Source: Flavobacteriales bacterium (lineage in GTDB: Bacteria > Bacteroidota > Bacteroidia > Flavobacteriales_D > Crocinitomicaceae). From it: 64,000 nt of DNA. The stretch spans positions 37,550 through 101,549 of the forward strand of contig CANHHA010000004.1 in NCBI GenBank assembly GCA_947460825.1, read 5' to 3'. Shown here in pieces: positions 9,057 through 18,300 of this stretch (position 1 is the stretch's first letter; each line of letters starts with the position of its first letter). The notes beneath the pieces were generated by a model. That model searched no databases and was not told where the DNA came from. It saw only the letters and a program-made list of their open reading frames with translations. The position numbers and the translations under genes are program-made.

Positions 9057-10744
9057 TGACAAAACTCTACACACTTTTATTGTTTTCAATCGCTTGTCTA
9101 GTTCATGCCCAGAAACCCATGGTCAAACTCGAGGTTGATCAAATCAAAATAACCTTAGGAAACGAATTAATTATTACCGTAAAATCAAACATTGAAGGTG
9201 AAATCACCATTGACTTTCCTTCTGAATTTGTTCGTGGATACAACGTAATGAGTGGCATGGAGCAAGTGGTGGATTACAATACCGGAACGGTAAATACGAT
9301 CAGCTACTATTCTCAAAACGGAAGCTTTAAGAAGACCGGTAATTTTGTAGTTGGTCCAGCCTACATAAAACGTGGAAAACATGTATACAAATCTAATGTT
9401 GTTCAAGTATCTGTTCAAAAAGAGCGCATAGATCATGGAAATGGGAGCGTTACTGCGAAGCAACTTAAACAACTCGCATTTGGAACCATTGAAGTAAATA
9501 AATACTCCGTGTACGAAGGGGAGCCGCTTATCATACAATCCAAAGTATATTCACGCTTTGCACCAACGAGTATCGAAGATTATCAATCCTACAAGATAGA
9601 CCAAGGCATTGAAAAATACAGCCTTGAACAAGCTAAAAACCTAACAGCGCGCAAAGAAATAGTTAAAGGCGTAGAAATGTATGCCGTTACTACCGATAAA
9701 AACCTGATTTTTCCAAGCGGAAATGGAAATTTACAAATCAACCCATTCAAATTAGTTTTGAGGCAGAATTATGATGGCTTAGCGGTAGTGTCTACCGGAA
9801 CCACCGTGACTGTAAAATCATTACCCGACAACGCCCCCAACTCATTTATTGGGTTTGTCGGAACCCTTGATGCGAAATGCAAATACAGCGGCTCTTGCGA
9901 CAAGAAAGGGGATGTATTAACGCTTGAAGTTGTATTATCGGGGAAAGGAAACCTACACAACGTGGAGGCACCAGTGCTGGACTTAAGCGAAGGATTAATT
10001 CAATTTGGAAAACCTACCGTTTCTGAAGAATTCACCTTTGGGCCACAAGGTGCCGATGGCAAAGTGATATACACCTACCGATTACAGGCAACCAATCCTT
10101 TAAAAAAATCCATAAACCCCCTCGAAATCTCGTATTTCAATCCTGAGAAAGCTGCTTATGTGACCCTAAGTTTAGAAGGATTTAAATCTACCGAAATTCA
10201 ACCCAATAAGCCCATCAAAAAACAAGGAACTACCACCGTAATTAAGGCTGAAAACTCCACTAAAATGATTCAAGAACCGTCCAATCCTAATAATACCATC
10301 CTTTGGGGCGGACTTTCATTCGCTGCCGTTTTATTCTTGGGGGCGGTTGGATTATTTTTCTATCGCAAAAAACCACAACCAATGGTTAAAGAATCTACAA
10401 CCAAAACGGAAAGCATACCCGAGATTTCTTTTCCTACCGGAAACGAACTTGAACAGCAATTTAACCAGGCCATGGAATCCGGAGACCTCAACCACCTTGA
10501 ATCACTCTTATTTACGATGTTGGGTATTGCATTCAACGAAAATCCTGCGAATCAAAACAAAGGCCTACTCTTGGATCGTTTACGCACCAGCAACGAAAGC
10601 GATTATGAAATACTTCACGCCTGGTACCTAAAGAATCAACAGGCAAAATACGGGATAAAGCCAGAGGTTTTAGACCAAAAACAATGGTTAACAGAAGGAG
10701 CATCGATATACAAACATCTAAAGGGACGTTATTTAACTTCGTAA
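9056..10744 (+). CDS. batD: BatD family protein
   Basis: The large envelope component of the Bat system, 562 residues. It has a signal peptide (LYTLLLFSIACLVHAQ), a long beta-sandwich periplasmic region, one membrane segment near residues 414-436 (ILWGGLSFAAVLFLGAVGLF), and a cytoplasmic helical tail. The conserved BatD opening is visible as VDQIKITLGNELIITVKSN. An upstream in-frame TTG exists, but the ATG at 9056 overlaps the batC stop as TAATG and is preferred. Its last 16 bases overlap the convergent ribonuclease Z gene, an unusually long tail overlap. Confidence 0.92.
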   Translation: MTKLYTLLLFSIACLVHAQKPMVKLEVDQIKITLGNELIITVKSNIEGEITIDFPSEFVRGYNVMSGMEQVVDYNTGTVNTISYYSQNGSFKKTGNFVVGPAYIKRGKHVYKSNVVQVSVQKERIDHGNGSVTAKQLKQLAFGTIEVNKYSVYEGEPLIIQSKVYSRFAPTSIEDYQSYKIDQGIEKYSLEQAKNLTARKEIVKGVEMYAVTTDKNLIFPSGNGNLQINPFKLVLRQNYDGLAVVSTGTTVTVKSLPDNAPNSFIGFVGTLDAKCKYSGSCDKKGDVLTLEVVLSGKGNLHNVEAPVLDLSEGLIQFGKPTVSEEFTFGPQGADGKVIYTYRLQATNPLKKSINPLEISYFNPEKAAYVTLSLEGFKSTEIQPNKPIKKQGTTTVIKAENSTKMIQEPSNPNNTILWGGLSFAAVLFLGAVGLFFYRKKPQPMVKESTTKTESIPEISFPTGNELEQQFNQAMESGDLNHLESLLFTMLGIAFNENPANQNKGLLLDRLRTSNESDYEILHAWYLKNQQAKYGIKPEVLDQKQWLTEGASIYKHLKGRYLTS

Positions 10745-11646
10745 ACTTTGCCGTCCTGTACCGCTTCAACGTCCTGAAATATCTCACAAGCCTCATTGGC
10801 ATGCCCTATGGTATCTCCATATCTGGAGGAAAAATGACCAAGCAATAACTTACGGGCGCCACTTGCTAACGCCATCAAGGCAGCATCTTTGGCCGTTGAA
10901 TGAAATGTCTGTTCCGCACGCTCTTTGCGATCCATTAGAAAGGTTGCTTCATGATACAAGGTAGAAGTTCCTTTCAAAAACCCAGCTTGATCCTTAAATG
11001 GCTTGGTATCGGAGCAATAGGAATACACCCGTGGTGTGGGCATTGGAAGCGTGTAGTCGGAATATTTTACCCATGAACCGTCTAAACGCTGAAAATCTCT
11101 ACCCTGCGCCAAAAGTTTCAAATGCTCCTTATTCAGGTTTGCCTCGGAAATTGCTTTCTTATCAATCTTATATCGCTGGAATTTTTCTTCTATTTGAAAT
11201 CCAAAAGTTTTAATGCGATGCTTTAATGGAAACGCTGAAATTTGCATACCATCATCTTCAAAAATCAACGCTTTGGTTTTCATTTCAAGAGGAATAAACG
11301 TGAAGTTAAAACTGAGTTTAGTTTCACTGGCTCTGAACATGACCATTAAAATTTCTAACAATGCTGGGGGACCATATACATGAACACCAGCGGTTCTCCC
11401 TAATAAACTCATGGTGCCGAGAAGACCAGGTAATCCATAAAAATGATCTCCATGTAAATGCGAAATTAAAATATGATTAATGCGTTGAAAGGGGGCATTG
11501 AATTTTCTCAACTGCATTTGTGTGCCTTCACCACAATCAATAAGCACATAGCGATTATTGCAAAATACTAATTGGGAGGAACACGCACGGCTTGTTGTGG
11601 GAATAGCAGCTGAACTGCCAAGAATTAATACATTGAAATTATTCAA
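10729..11646 (-). CDS. rnz: Ribonuclease Z
   Basis: A metallo-beta-lactamase-fold endonuclease that matures tRNA 3' ends. The protein is 305 residues. The zinc-binding HxHxDH motif is HLHGDH at about residues 64-69, preceded by the family's LIDCGEGTQMQLRK, and the later LGHFSSRYGD carries another metal ligand. It starts 8 bases inside the end of the upstream STAS gene on the same strand, so the two are probably co-transcribed. Its stop lies inside the last codons of batD on the other strand. Confidence 0.96.
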   Translation of the reverse strand: MNNFNVLILGSSAAIPTTSRACSSQLVFCNNRYVLIDCGEGTQMQLRKFNAPFQRINHILISHLHGDHFYGLPGLLGTMSLLGRTAGVHVYGPPALLEILMVMFRASETKLSFNFTFIPLEMKTKALIFEDDGMQISAFPLKHRIKTFGFQIEEKFQRYKIDKKAISEANLNKEHLKLLAQGRDFQRLDGSWVKYSDYTLPMPTPRVYSYCSDTKPFKDQAGFLKGTSTLYHEATFLMDRKERAEQTFHSTAKDAALMALASGARKLLLGHFSSRYGDTIGHANEACEIFQDVEAVQDGKVYEVK

Positions 11647-11986
11647 AATCTGCTAAGGCTTCTTCAACGGATTGAAAAATCCTAAACACACGATCCAATT
11701 GAGCGATTTCAATCATTTTAAGTACTACAGGTTGAGCACCTGCGATGGCAAAAGACCCGTTGGTATCTTTACACAAGCGATTAGCGACTAAGATTGCACT
11801 CAAACCAGAAGAGTCACAGAACTTGGTTTTACTTAAATCCAATAATATCTTGTTATGCCCCTTTTTGTTTTCAAATGTAAATACCGATTTTAAGTCAGGA
11901 GCGCTGTGCGTGTCTAGTTTTTCTACCAAAGAGGTAACCACTACAACATGGTTTCGGACGTCACTTTTAAAATTCATAATAGGCAT
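11639..11986 (-). CDS. STAS-domain protein, anti-sigma-factor-antagonist-like
   Basis: A 115-residue single STAS domain. The SpoIIAA-type phosphorylation loop is visible as LLDLSKTKFCDSSGLSAIL, with the potential phospho-serine in DSSG. Such proteins usually bind an anti-sigma factor or partner kinase, but no cognate kinase is encoded here. In Bacteroidetes this gene is often next to rnz, and the target is unknown. Starts at 11986 or three codons later are both possible. The first lies 5 nt after an exact TATATTTG box. Confidence 0.88.
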   Translation of the reverse strand: MPIMNFKSDVRNHVVVVTSLVEKLDTHSAPDLKSVFTFENKKGHNKILLDLSKTKFCDSSGLSAILVANRLCKDTNGSFAIAGAQPVVLKMIEIAQLDRVFRIFQSVEEALADFE

Positions 11987-11991
11987 TTTAT

Positions 11992-11999
11992 CAAATATA
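11992..11999 (-). promoter_or_regulatory. -7 promoter box of the STAS-rnz unit (TATATTTG)
   Basis: An exact TAnnTTTG match on the minus strand, ending 5 nt before the ATG at 11986. It lies in the 20-base gap after pyrB, so the STAS-rnz pair can be transcribed separately. The leader would be zero to very few bases. Confidence 0.55.
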
Positions 12000-12006
12000 T
12001 CAAAAA

Positions 12007-12936
12007 TCAGCGTTCAATCTGCGAAGCAAGTAAATAAATAACTGCCATACGAATAGCTACACCATTCTCAACTTGATTTAAAATTATACTTTGTGGCCCA
12101 TCTGCCACATCCGATGTGATTTCTACCCCCCTATTTATTGGTCCAGGGTGCATAATCACAATATCCTTACCAAGGCTATCCAACAGTTCTTGATTTAAGC
12201 CAAACTGTAAGGTGTAATCCCGTAAACTCGGGAAATATTGAATGTCCTGACGCTCTAGTTGAATCCGAAGCATATTCGCTACGTCGCACCATAGCAGGGC
12301 TTCATGCAGATTATTTGACACCTTTACCCCTAAATCACTCATGTGCTTCGGGATTAAGGTGGAGGGTCCGCAAACCATTACTTCAGCTCCAAGTTTTTGC
12401 AGGCAATAAATATTCGATAAAGCTACTCGAGAATGTAAGATATCTCCTATGATTGCCACCTTCTTCCCTTTCACGGAACCCAGCTTCTCTCGAATTGAAT
12501 ACGCATCCAAAAGGGCCTGTGTAGGATGTTCATGTGTGCCATCCCCCGCATTAATTACTTTGGCGGAAATATGCTTCGTTAGAAACCGAGCTGCTCCCGG
12601 CGAGGCATGACGGATTACAACCATATCCACCTTCATGGATAGAATGTTATTCACGGTATCCATTAAGGTTTCTCCCTTTTTTACGGAACTATTCGAGGAG
12701 GTGAAGTTAACAACATCTGCTGAGAGTCTTTTAGCTGCCAATTCAAAAGACAATCGTGTTCGGGTAGAATTTTCAAAAAATAAATTAGCGATTGTAATAT
12801 CCCTCAAGGAGGGTACTTTTTTGATTGGCCGATTAATCACCTCTTTAAATGAGTCGGCTGTTTTGAAGATCATTTCAATATCTTCCACGGTTAAATCACG
12901 GATTCCCGTAAGGTGCGAGACGCTTAAATTATTCAT
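12007..12936 (-). CDS. pyrB: Aspartate carbamoyltransferase catalytic subunit
   Basis: Catalyses carbamoyl phosphate plus aspartate to N-carbamoylaspartate, the first committed step of pyrimidine synthesis. The protein is 309 residues. The carbamoyl-phosphate site STRTRLSFE is near residues 56-64, HPTQALLDA lies mid-chain, and HPGPINRG is in the C-terminal aspartate domain. No regulatory pyrI or dihydroorotase gene is adjacent. It overlaps the end of pyrR by 8 bases, so the two form a coupled pair. Confidence 0.97.
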   Translation of the reverse strand: MNNLSVSHLTGIRDLTVEDIEMIFKTADSFKEVINRPIKKVPSLRDITIANLFFENSTRTRLSFELAAKRLSADVVNFTSSNSSVKKGETLMDTVNNILSMKVDMVVIRHASPGAARFLTKHISAKVINAGDGTHEHPTQALLDAYSIREKLGSVKGKKVAIIGDILHSRVALSNIYCLQKLGAEVMVCGPSTLIPKHMSDLGVKVSNNLHEALLWCDVANMLRIQLERQDIQYFPSLRDYTLQFGLNQELLDSLGKDIVIMHPGPINRGVEITSDVADGPQSIILNQVENGVAIRMAVIYLLASQIER

Positions 12937-13477
12937 TCGGATCCTTCATGTATAATTCTACTTTATCTTCTCCATCGACTTCAACCCAACTCACTTTAAC
13001 TTTTTCATGGAACAGGGTGTCTACGGACTTACCGATATAATCGGCTTGTATGGGTAAATCTCGGTTGAATCTTCGATCAATAAGCACCAATAATTGTACC
13101 TTGGTAGGCCTTCCGAACGTTAACAAGGCATCTAAACCCGACCGGATGGTTCTTCCCGTAAACAATACATCATCAATCAGAATTACTTGTTTATTCTCGA
13201 TGCTAAAATCGATATTGGTCGCGCTTGGAATAATCGGTTTTTCCCTTCTTCGAAAATCATCCCTGTAAAACGTAATGTCTAGATTCCCACAAACGGGTGA
13301 TGTGGCAAGAATCTCTTGGAGTTTCTCTCGGAGGCGCTTCACGACATGAATTCCCCTGGGTTGTAAACCAATCAATACGGTGTTTGAGAAATCAGAATGT
13401 TGTTCAACGAGCTCGTGGCACAACCTTGTTAGGGTTAAATCGAACTGTTGTGCATCGAGAATAACCTGCTTATCCAT
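12929..13477 (-). CDS. pyrR: PyrR, bifunctional pyrimidine regulator / uracil phosphoribosyltransferase
   Basis: A phosphoribosyltransferase-fold protein that in Firmicutes binds pyr mRNA leaders in response to UMP and also has uracil phosphoribosyltransferase activity. The 182 residues match the family. The PRPP-binding loop is VILIDDVLFTGRTIR, followed by family-typical LLVLIDRRFNRDLPIQADYIG. The ATG at 13477 is preferred to a TTG three codons upstream, which belongs to a TATCTTTG promoter box. There are only about 40 bases between ispF and this start, so no RNA attenuator fits in front of this operon. Confidence 0.93.
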   Translation of the reverse strand: MDKQVILDAQQFDLTLTRLCHELVEQHSDFSNTVLIGLQPRGIHVVKRLREKLQEILATSPVCGNLDITFYRDDFRRREKPIIPSATNIDFSIENKQVILIDDVLFTGRTIRSGLDALLTFGRPTKVQLLVLIDRRFNRDLPIQADYIGKSVDTLFHEKVKVSWVEVDGEDKVELYMKDPNE

Positions 13478-13483
13478 TCCATG

Positions 13484-13491
13484 CAAAGATA
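13484..13491 (-). promoter_or_regulatory. -7 promoter box of pyrR-pyrB (TATCTTTG)
   Basis: An exact TAnnTTTG match on the minus strand, ending 6 nt before the pyrR ATG at 13477. It lies directly after the ispF stop codon. The expected transcription start is within one or two bases of the start codon. Confidence 0.57.
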
Positions 13492-13518
13492 GTAAAAAAA
13501 CTGAGAACGATTGCTTAC

Positions 13519-13995
13519 TTACTTTTGAAGTAGCACAGTAGCATATGCCTTTATCGCCTTACTTTCTCCAAAGGAATCAACGCGCTCATGGGTCGTGGCC
13601 TTGATGGAAACGGCATCAATTTCTACCGCTAACAATTCGGCAATAATAGATTGCATTTCGGGGATGTGTGGATTGAGCTTAGGATATTCAAGAATTACAG
13701 TTGAATCGAGATTTATCAGCGCATAACCACTTGATTTCATTAGATCAACCACGTTCGCTAACAGAATTTTAGAATCAATCCCTTTGTATTGTGGATCTTT
13801 ATCTGAAAAATGATGACCAATGTCTCTTAAATTAGCAGCTCCGAGGATCGCATCACAGATGGCATGCAGCAGTACGTCCGCATCCGAATGGCCTACTGCA
13901 CCGATGTCAGAAGGGATTTCTAAGCCACCAACAATGAGTGGAATACCCGAATCTAAGCGATGAACATCAACCCCAAATCCTATTCGTAATTTCAT
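13519..13995 (-). CDS. ispF: 2-C-methyl-D-erythritol 2,4-cyclodiphosphate synthase
   Basis: An enzyme of the non-mevalonate isoprenoid pathway that cyclises CDP-methylerythritol 2-phosphate with release of CMP. The 158 residues match the family. Metal ligands are in DVHRL near residues 10-14 and in the signature HSDADVLLHAICDA, and the C-terminus has the substrate-contacting ATTHERVDSFG. It starts 3 bases after porV on the same strand, so it is the last gene of a porU-porV-ispF unit. Confidence 0.97.
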   Translation of the reverse strand: MKLRIGFGVDVHRLDSGIPLIVGGLEIPSDIGAVGHSDADVLLHAICDAILGAANLRDIGHHFSDKDPQYKGIDSKILLANVVDLMKSSGYALINLDSTVILEYPKLNPHIPEMQSIIAELLAVEIDAVSIKATTHERVDSFGESKAIKAYATVLLQK

Positions 13996-13998
13996 AGC

Positions 13999-15249
13999 TT
14001 ATTCCGCAGCCTTCACTTGCTTATCACCCAAATAAAGACGTAGGGTGAATCGAAGGGTATTAGATAGGGGATTTTGACGTCCATTTAATGATGCCAAATA
14101 CGAAAAATCGATGCCGAACATGTTGTATTTCAAACTAGCACCCAGATTCAAATATTGACGATTTCCTTTGTTTTTACTTTCATAAAAAACACCAGTACGA
14201 ACAGCAAATGTTTCGTTATACCACCACTCTATGCCACCCGCAATATTAATTTCTGATAATTCCTCCTTGAGTTTGGATCCTTTGACCGTTTGATAGGAGC
14301 CATCACCATTCTGAATGTAATCCCCGTTCTCGTCTGTAGCTACTACTCCTGGGGCATCGTAAAACGACTGCAACATGCCATTAATCACCCCCACATCACC
14401 ACTTTTTCCTGACAACATTACATTTTCACCGTCAACTTTATCGTATAATGCGGGAGTTGGAACCAATAGACGTTGGATATCAATCGAATATGTTACACTA
14501 TTATACGAATCATACTTCGCCACAATGGCATTTCCGATTTTTAAATTCATTGGAATGAAATCACGTTTTGCCAATACGGAATATGCTACTTTATTTCCAA
14601 TGTTGTTGATGGTTGCCGCAAATTGATACGTAGCGGAAGTTTTACCTAATTTAATACGGTCATTGTAATACGCGAACGAGAGATCTGCTGCGCCAACTTT
14701 TCCAGGTTTTGTCATTACACCGGCCACTGTTAATCCACCGGTTAAATTTGAATACGCAAATTTTCCATTGACCCCAATACTAAATTTATCAGACAGCTTG
14801 AATGCGTAGGCTCCTGTAAGTTCAAATTCACTGGGTTTATCATCTCTCAAAACATTACCCGAAGCGTCGGTAAATGTTATTTCTCCTAAACTAAAGTAGC
14901 GTAATGCACCTCCAATGGAATGTTTTTTGTTTACTCGATAATATCCTGACAAATAAGACAAGTGCATATCATTTGTCAATTGACGAAGCCATGGAGTGTA
15001 AGACAAACTTAGTTCGCTGTTCTTTTCTGCAAAACTCAAACCCGCTGTATTCCAATATACTGAAGTAGCACTTGGACTCAGCGCGGTTCCAGCTTCACCC
15101 ATTCCTCCAGCTCGGGAATCTGGCGTTATTGCCATGAAAGGCAAGGCCGTCGTAATGGTATTTAATTGTAAACTATTTTGGTTTGCATCCTGAGAAAAAA
15201 CAACCAAGGGCGCAAGAAATAGGACAGGAAAAAATAATAAAATCCGCAT
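13999..15249 (-). CDS. porV: PorV, T9SS outer-membrane shuttle protein
   Basis: PorV (also called LptO) is a FadL-like outer-membrane beta-barrel that collects type IX secretion cargo and brings it to the PorU sortase. The protein is 416 residues with a signal peptide (LLFFPVLFLAPLVVFSQ). The family's N-terminal block is visible as AITPDSRAGGMGEAGTALSP. Aromatic-rich alternating strands continue to a C-terminal strand ending LRLYLG. The ATG at 15249 is preferred to a TTG six codons upstream. It lies 58 bases behind porU, the expected partner and order. Confidence 0.95.
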   Translation of the reverse strand: MRILLFFPVLFLAPLVVFSQDANQNSLQLNTITTALPFMAITPDSRAGGMGEAGTALSPSATSVYWNTAGLSFAEKNSELSLSYTPWLRQLTNDMHLSYLSGYYRVNKKHSIGGALRYFSLGEITFTDASGNVLRDDKPSEFELTGAYAFKLSDKFSIGVNGKFAYSNLTGGLTVAGVMTKPGKVGAADLSFAYYNDRIKLGKTSATYQFAATINNIGNKVAYSVLAKRDFIPMNLKIGNAIVAKYDSYNSVTYSIDIQRLLVPTPALYDKVDGENVMLSGKSGDVGVINGMLQSFYDAPGVVATDENGDYIQNGDGSYQTVKGSKLKEELSEINIAGGIEWWYNETFAVRTGVFYESKNKGNRQYLNLGASLKYNMFGIDFSYLASLNGRQNPLSNTLRFTLRLYLGDKQVKAAE

Positions 15250-15307
15250 AATAAAAGTTGTAAACAAGGCGCTAATATACGGAATTCGAGGTGCTTTATT
15301 GTGTAGA

Positions 15308-18300
15308 CTAATTAATTATCACCAATTTTTCTGTTTCCTCCGCACGTTTTCCTTCATTGTTTTGATACTGTAGGCGATAGATATACACGCCATTGGCTAA
15401 CTTATCTCCATAATCATCTCGCCCATCCCAGAACAATCCTCTGGTAGTAAATCCTTGTGTATTCACTTGGTTTTGAATGGTTTTAACCAGTCTGCCTCCT
15501 ATGGTGAAAATCTGTATTTGAACATCCATAATGTCACAAGATTGGTTGTGTTCAAGCATGAACTCCGTGGAAGTAGAAAATGGATTCGGATAATTGTATA
15601 GCCTTTTTACCATGGGGTTTTCATCTGCCTGTACATTAAAGGAAATCTTGACATCCGAAGAATTATTATTTACATCCCATGCCTTCACGCTAATGGAGTG
15701 GTTTCCTGTGGCCAAGGCGCTGAAGGGATATTTTACTTGCCCCGACTGGTAGGTATTTAAATCTGCAGAATAGTATTCATTCAAGATAATTGGATTCGAA
15801 GACTCTTCATCTAGAATTGCCATTAAATCGTGACCAATTCCATTTCCAACGGTGTTAATTCCGCTTTCGTCAAATAATTTAATGAACAATACAGGTTCTT
15901 CATTGCTTATGCCGCCGTCTATAAATTGCTCGTCGTTTAAATACGCATTGATCTCAGGTCCAATTGAATCTACAAGGCCATTCGGGTCAATCCCCCCAAT
16001 AATAAATGTTGTATCCAACCCAATCGCATCAATTTGATTCGAGAATGCATAATAACTCAACTTACCACGACCATAATTCAACGCAATATCCTTAGGAACA
16101 ATAAAACTAAACTCAAAATATCCATTATTCACACTCGCTTTTCCTTTGTACAAAATATTCCTTTGTAATTCGAAATCTAGCACTGGAGAACCTGGGTCTT
16201 GACCTAAGGTTTGATTGTTTTTAATTTTATCAAAAACCGAGGGGGTAATTGTTCCATTAAAGTTGTTTACCAACGCCTGATTAGCGTCGACAATATGGCC
16301 CTTGATCGTTACTTTACTCAATGCACTTAATGTATCAATTGATATGTAGGGTGCTCCATTCACACTATCTGTAACGACCCCTAATCGTGGTAGCGCTATT
16401 CTCAACGCAGGATCTCCAATCAGGGTAAAGCTTCGTTTATTATCGGAGGCGAGCGCCACATTTTTGGTTTTTTCTACAATTTCACCAAAAGTTCTTGGAT
16501 TTCCCGAAGCATCGCGCTCAAAGGCATTGTTCGTGAAGGCAATTCCAACACTTGAATTCACGCCAAAAAACACCGATCGTGTTGTTGTCATTAAAGCGAT
16601 TGCTCCACCCTTTGGATTTAGGGACATCCACTCCCCTGCAGATACTCTCGAGGGATCATCGTATTTGGTGAATTCACAGGTGGCAGATACAAACAAGGTC
16701 AGCGCATTGATGTTTTGCCAAGACTGTATTTGGGGTATGGTAACCACTCGTTCTTCTGCCAGCCCTACCTCTCCTCCGTGACCCACATAATTCATGACTA
16801 AGGTTCCACGATTTATTCGATCTGTAATGGCATCAAAAACCTCGGGGTATCGCTGTCCACCCGCTGAAGTTTGTTGTGGAGAGGCATCCATATAAAGCTT
16901 ATCTACATTTAACTCACGGTGATTGGCTTTAAGTATTTCATATTGAGGTTCAGTATCGTTTTTAATAAAATAACCATTTTCCTCATCATCTGCTATTTGA
17001 ACCACCTTTGTACGCCAATCGCCAAAAGTGAGCGCTGAATTATTATCTAAACAGCAATTAGCATTGGCAGATTGAAAGATCTGAGAACCATTTTTCATGT
17101 AATGTTCAATTTTATCCACTTGTTGTTTCGCTTGAGTCACATCACTAATCAACAAGCGGCCTACTCCGATGTCGATCATATCGGAATCGAAAATGGCTTC
17201 ATTGTCATCGAGCATTCCGAAATAGTCATCGGTTACGAGGGCTGATATATGATTTTCACTGTTGTCTACTTGATAAGTCACAATGAAATTATTGTTATTG
17301 GCAATTCGGTCTTTCGGATCATAGGTTCCATCGCCAAATAAACACAAATACTTCAATATTTTTGACCCACTTTGCAGCGATCGATCATAGAACATTTTTG
17401 CCATTTTCCGGATGGCTGTAGGGTCTTGCGCACCCGAACTAAATTCATTGTATACCTGATCAACAAGCACGGTATGAACTGCTAAGCCTTCTGACCGGTG
17501 CAAATTGGCTAAGCGTTCTGCTTGACTGAAAAACGCGGAAGGGGTAACAATTAAATAATCAACTTGAGATAAGCCGTGTAAATTTTGATTTTCAATTCGG
17601 CCGATGGCTGATGGGGTTAAAAAACCAGTTCCATTAGAGGCAACGAATTCGCGGTAATATTTTTCACACCAAAAATTAAATACATTCCCATTCAGAATCC
17701 CATTTACCTTACGTGGTGTGTGAGGAACAGAAAGGTCCCAAACAAAGCCCGTAGAATTCATATTACTCAGTTGATACTTTACTAAAACCGTAGAATCGGG
17801 AAGGGTTAAATTGCGGAAACCGAATTGCGCACCACTGAAGATTAAATTCCGACGCGCATTGAGTAAAATTCGATCCAAATAAGCAAGTGTGGTTGCATTG
17901 TTTCGCGTTACTGAAAGATTGAGGGTTAGGGTTGAACTTGGATTCGCAACCGTAAAATTAACCACTGAGCGATTAAAGTCATATGGGGCAACTGGAAGTG
18001 TGGATTGAAAAACCTGAGTGCCGTTCAGTGTGTATTTTTGTGCGGTCCCTGCCGAAGACTGGGCGTTTGCTGCCAAACTGACCCGAAACCGAGCAGGCGT
18101 AGTGGATTCGATGGCAGGCACAGAAAAGGTAAAATTCCTGGACAATTCAATATCAAACAACTCTCCATACCACCGTTTGCCTCCCCCAACGAGTGAAGCC
18201 AAGTCATTTTCATACACGTCTCGAAAATCATAGCTCGTGTATGTTACACTTTCAACTCCCGAAGAATAATCGATCTCATTGATGGTTTTTGCGGGAAGCG

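Noticed and set aside
8758..9138. 126-codon plus-strand frame
   Set aside because: It overlaps batC and batD in another frame across the Lys/Asn-rich region, where A-rich DNA lacks stops in several frames.
9185..9538. 117-codon minus-strand frame
   Set aside because: It is antisense to batD, with no signal peptide or motif, and is explained by the codon bias of the real gene.
18005..18233. Cluster of three short frames
   Set aside because: All are shadows inside porU.
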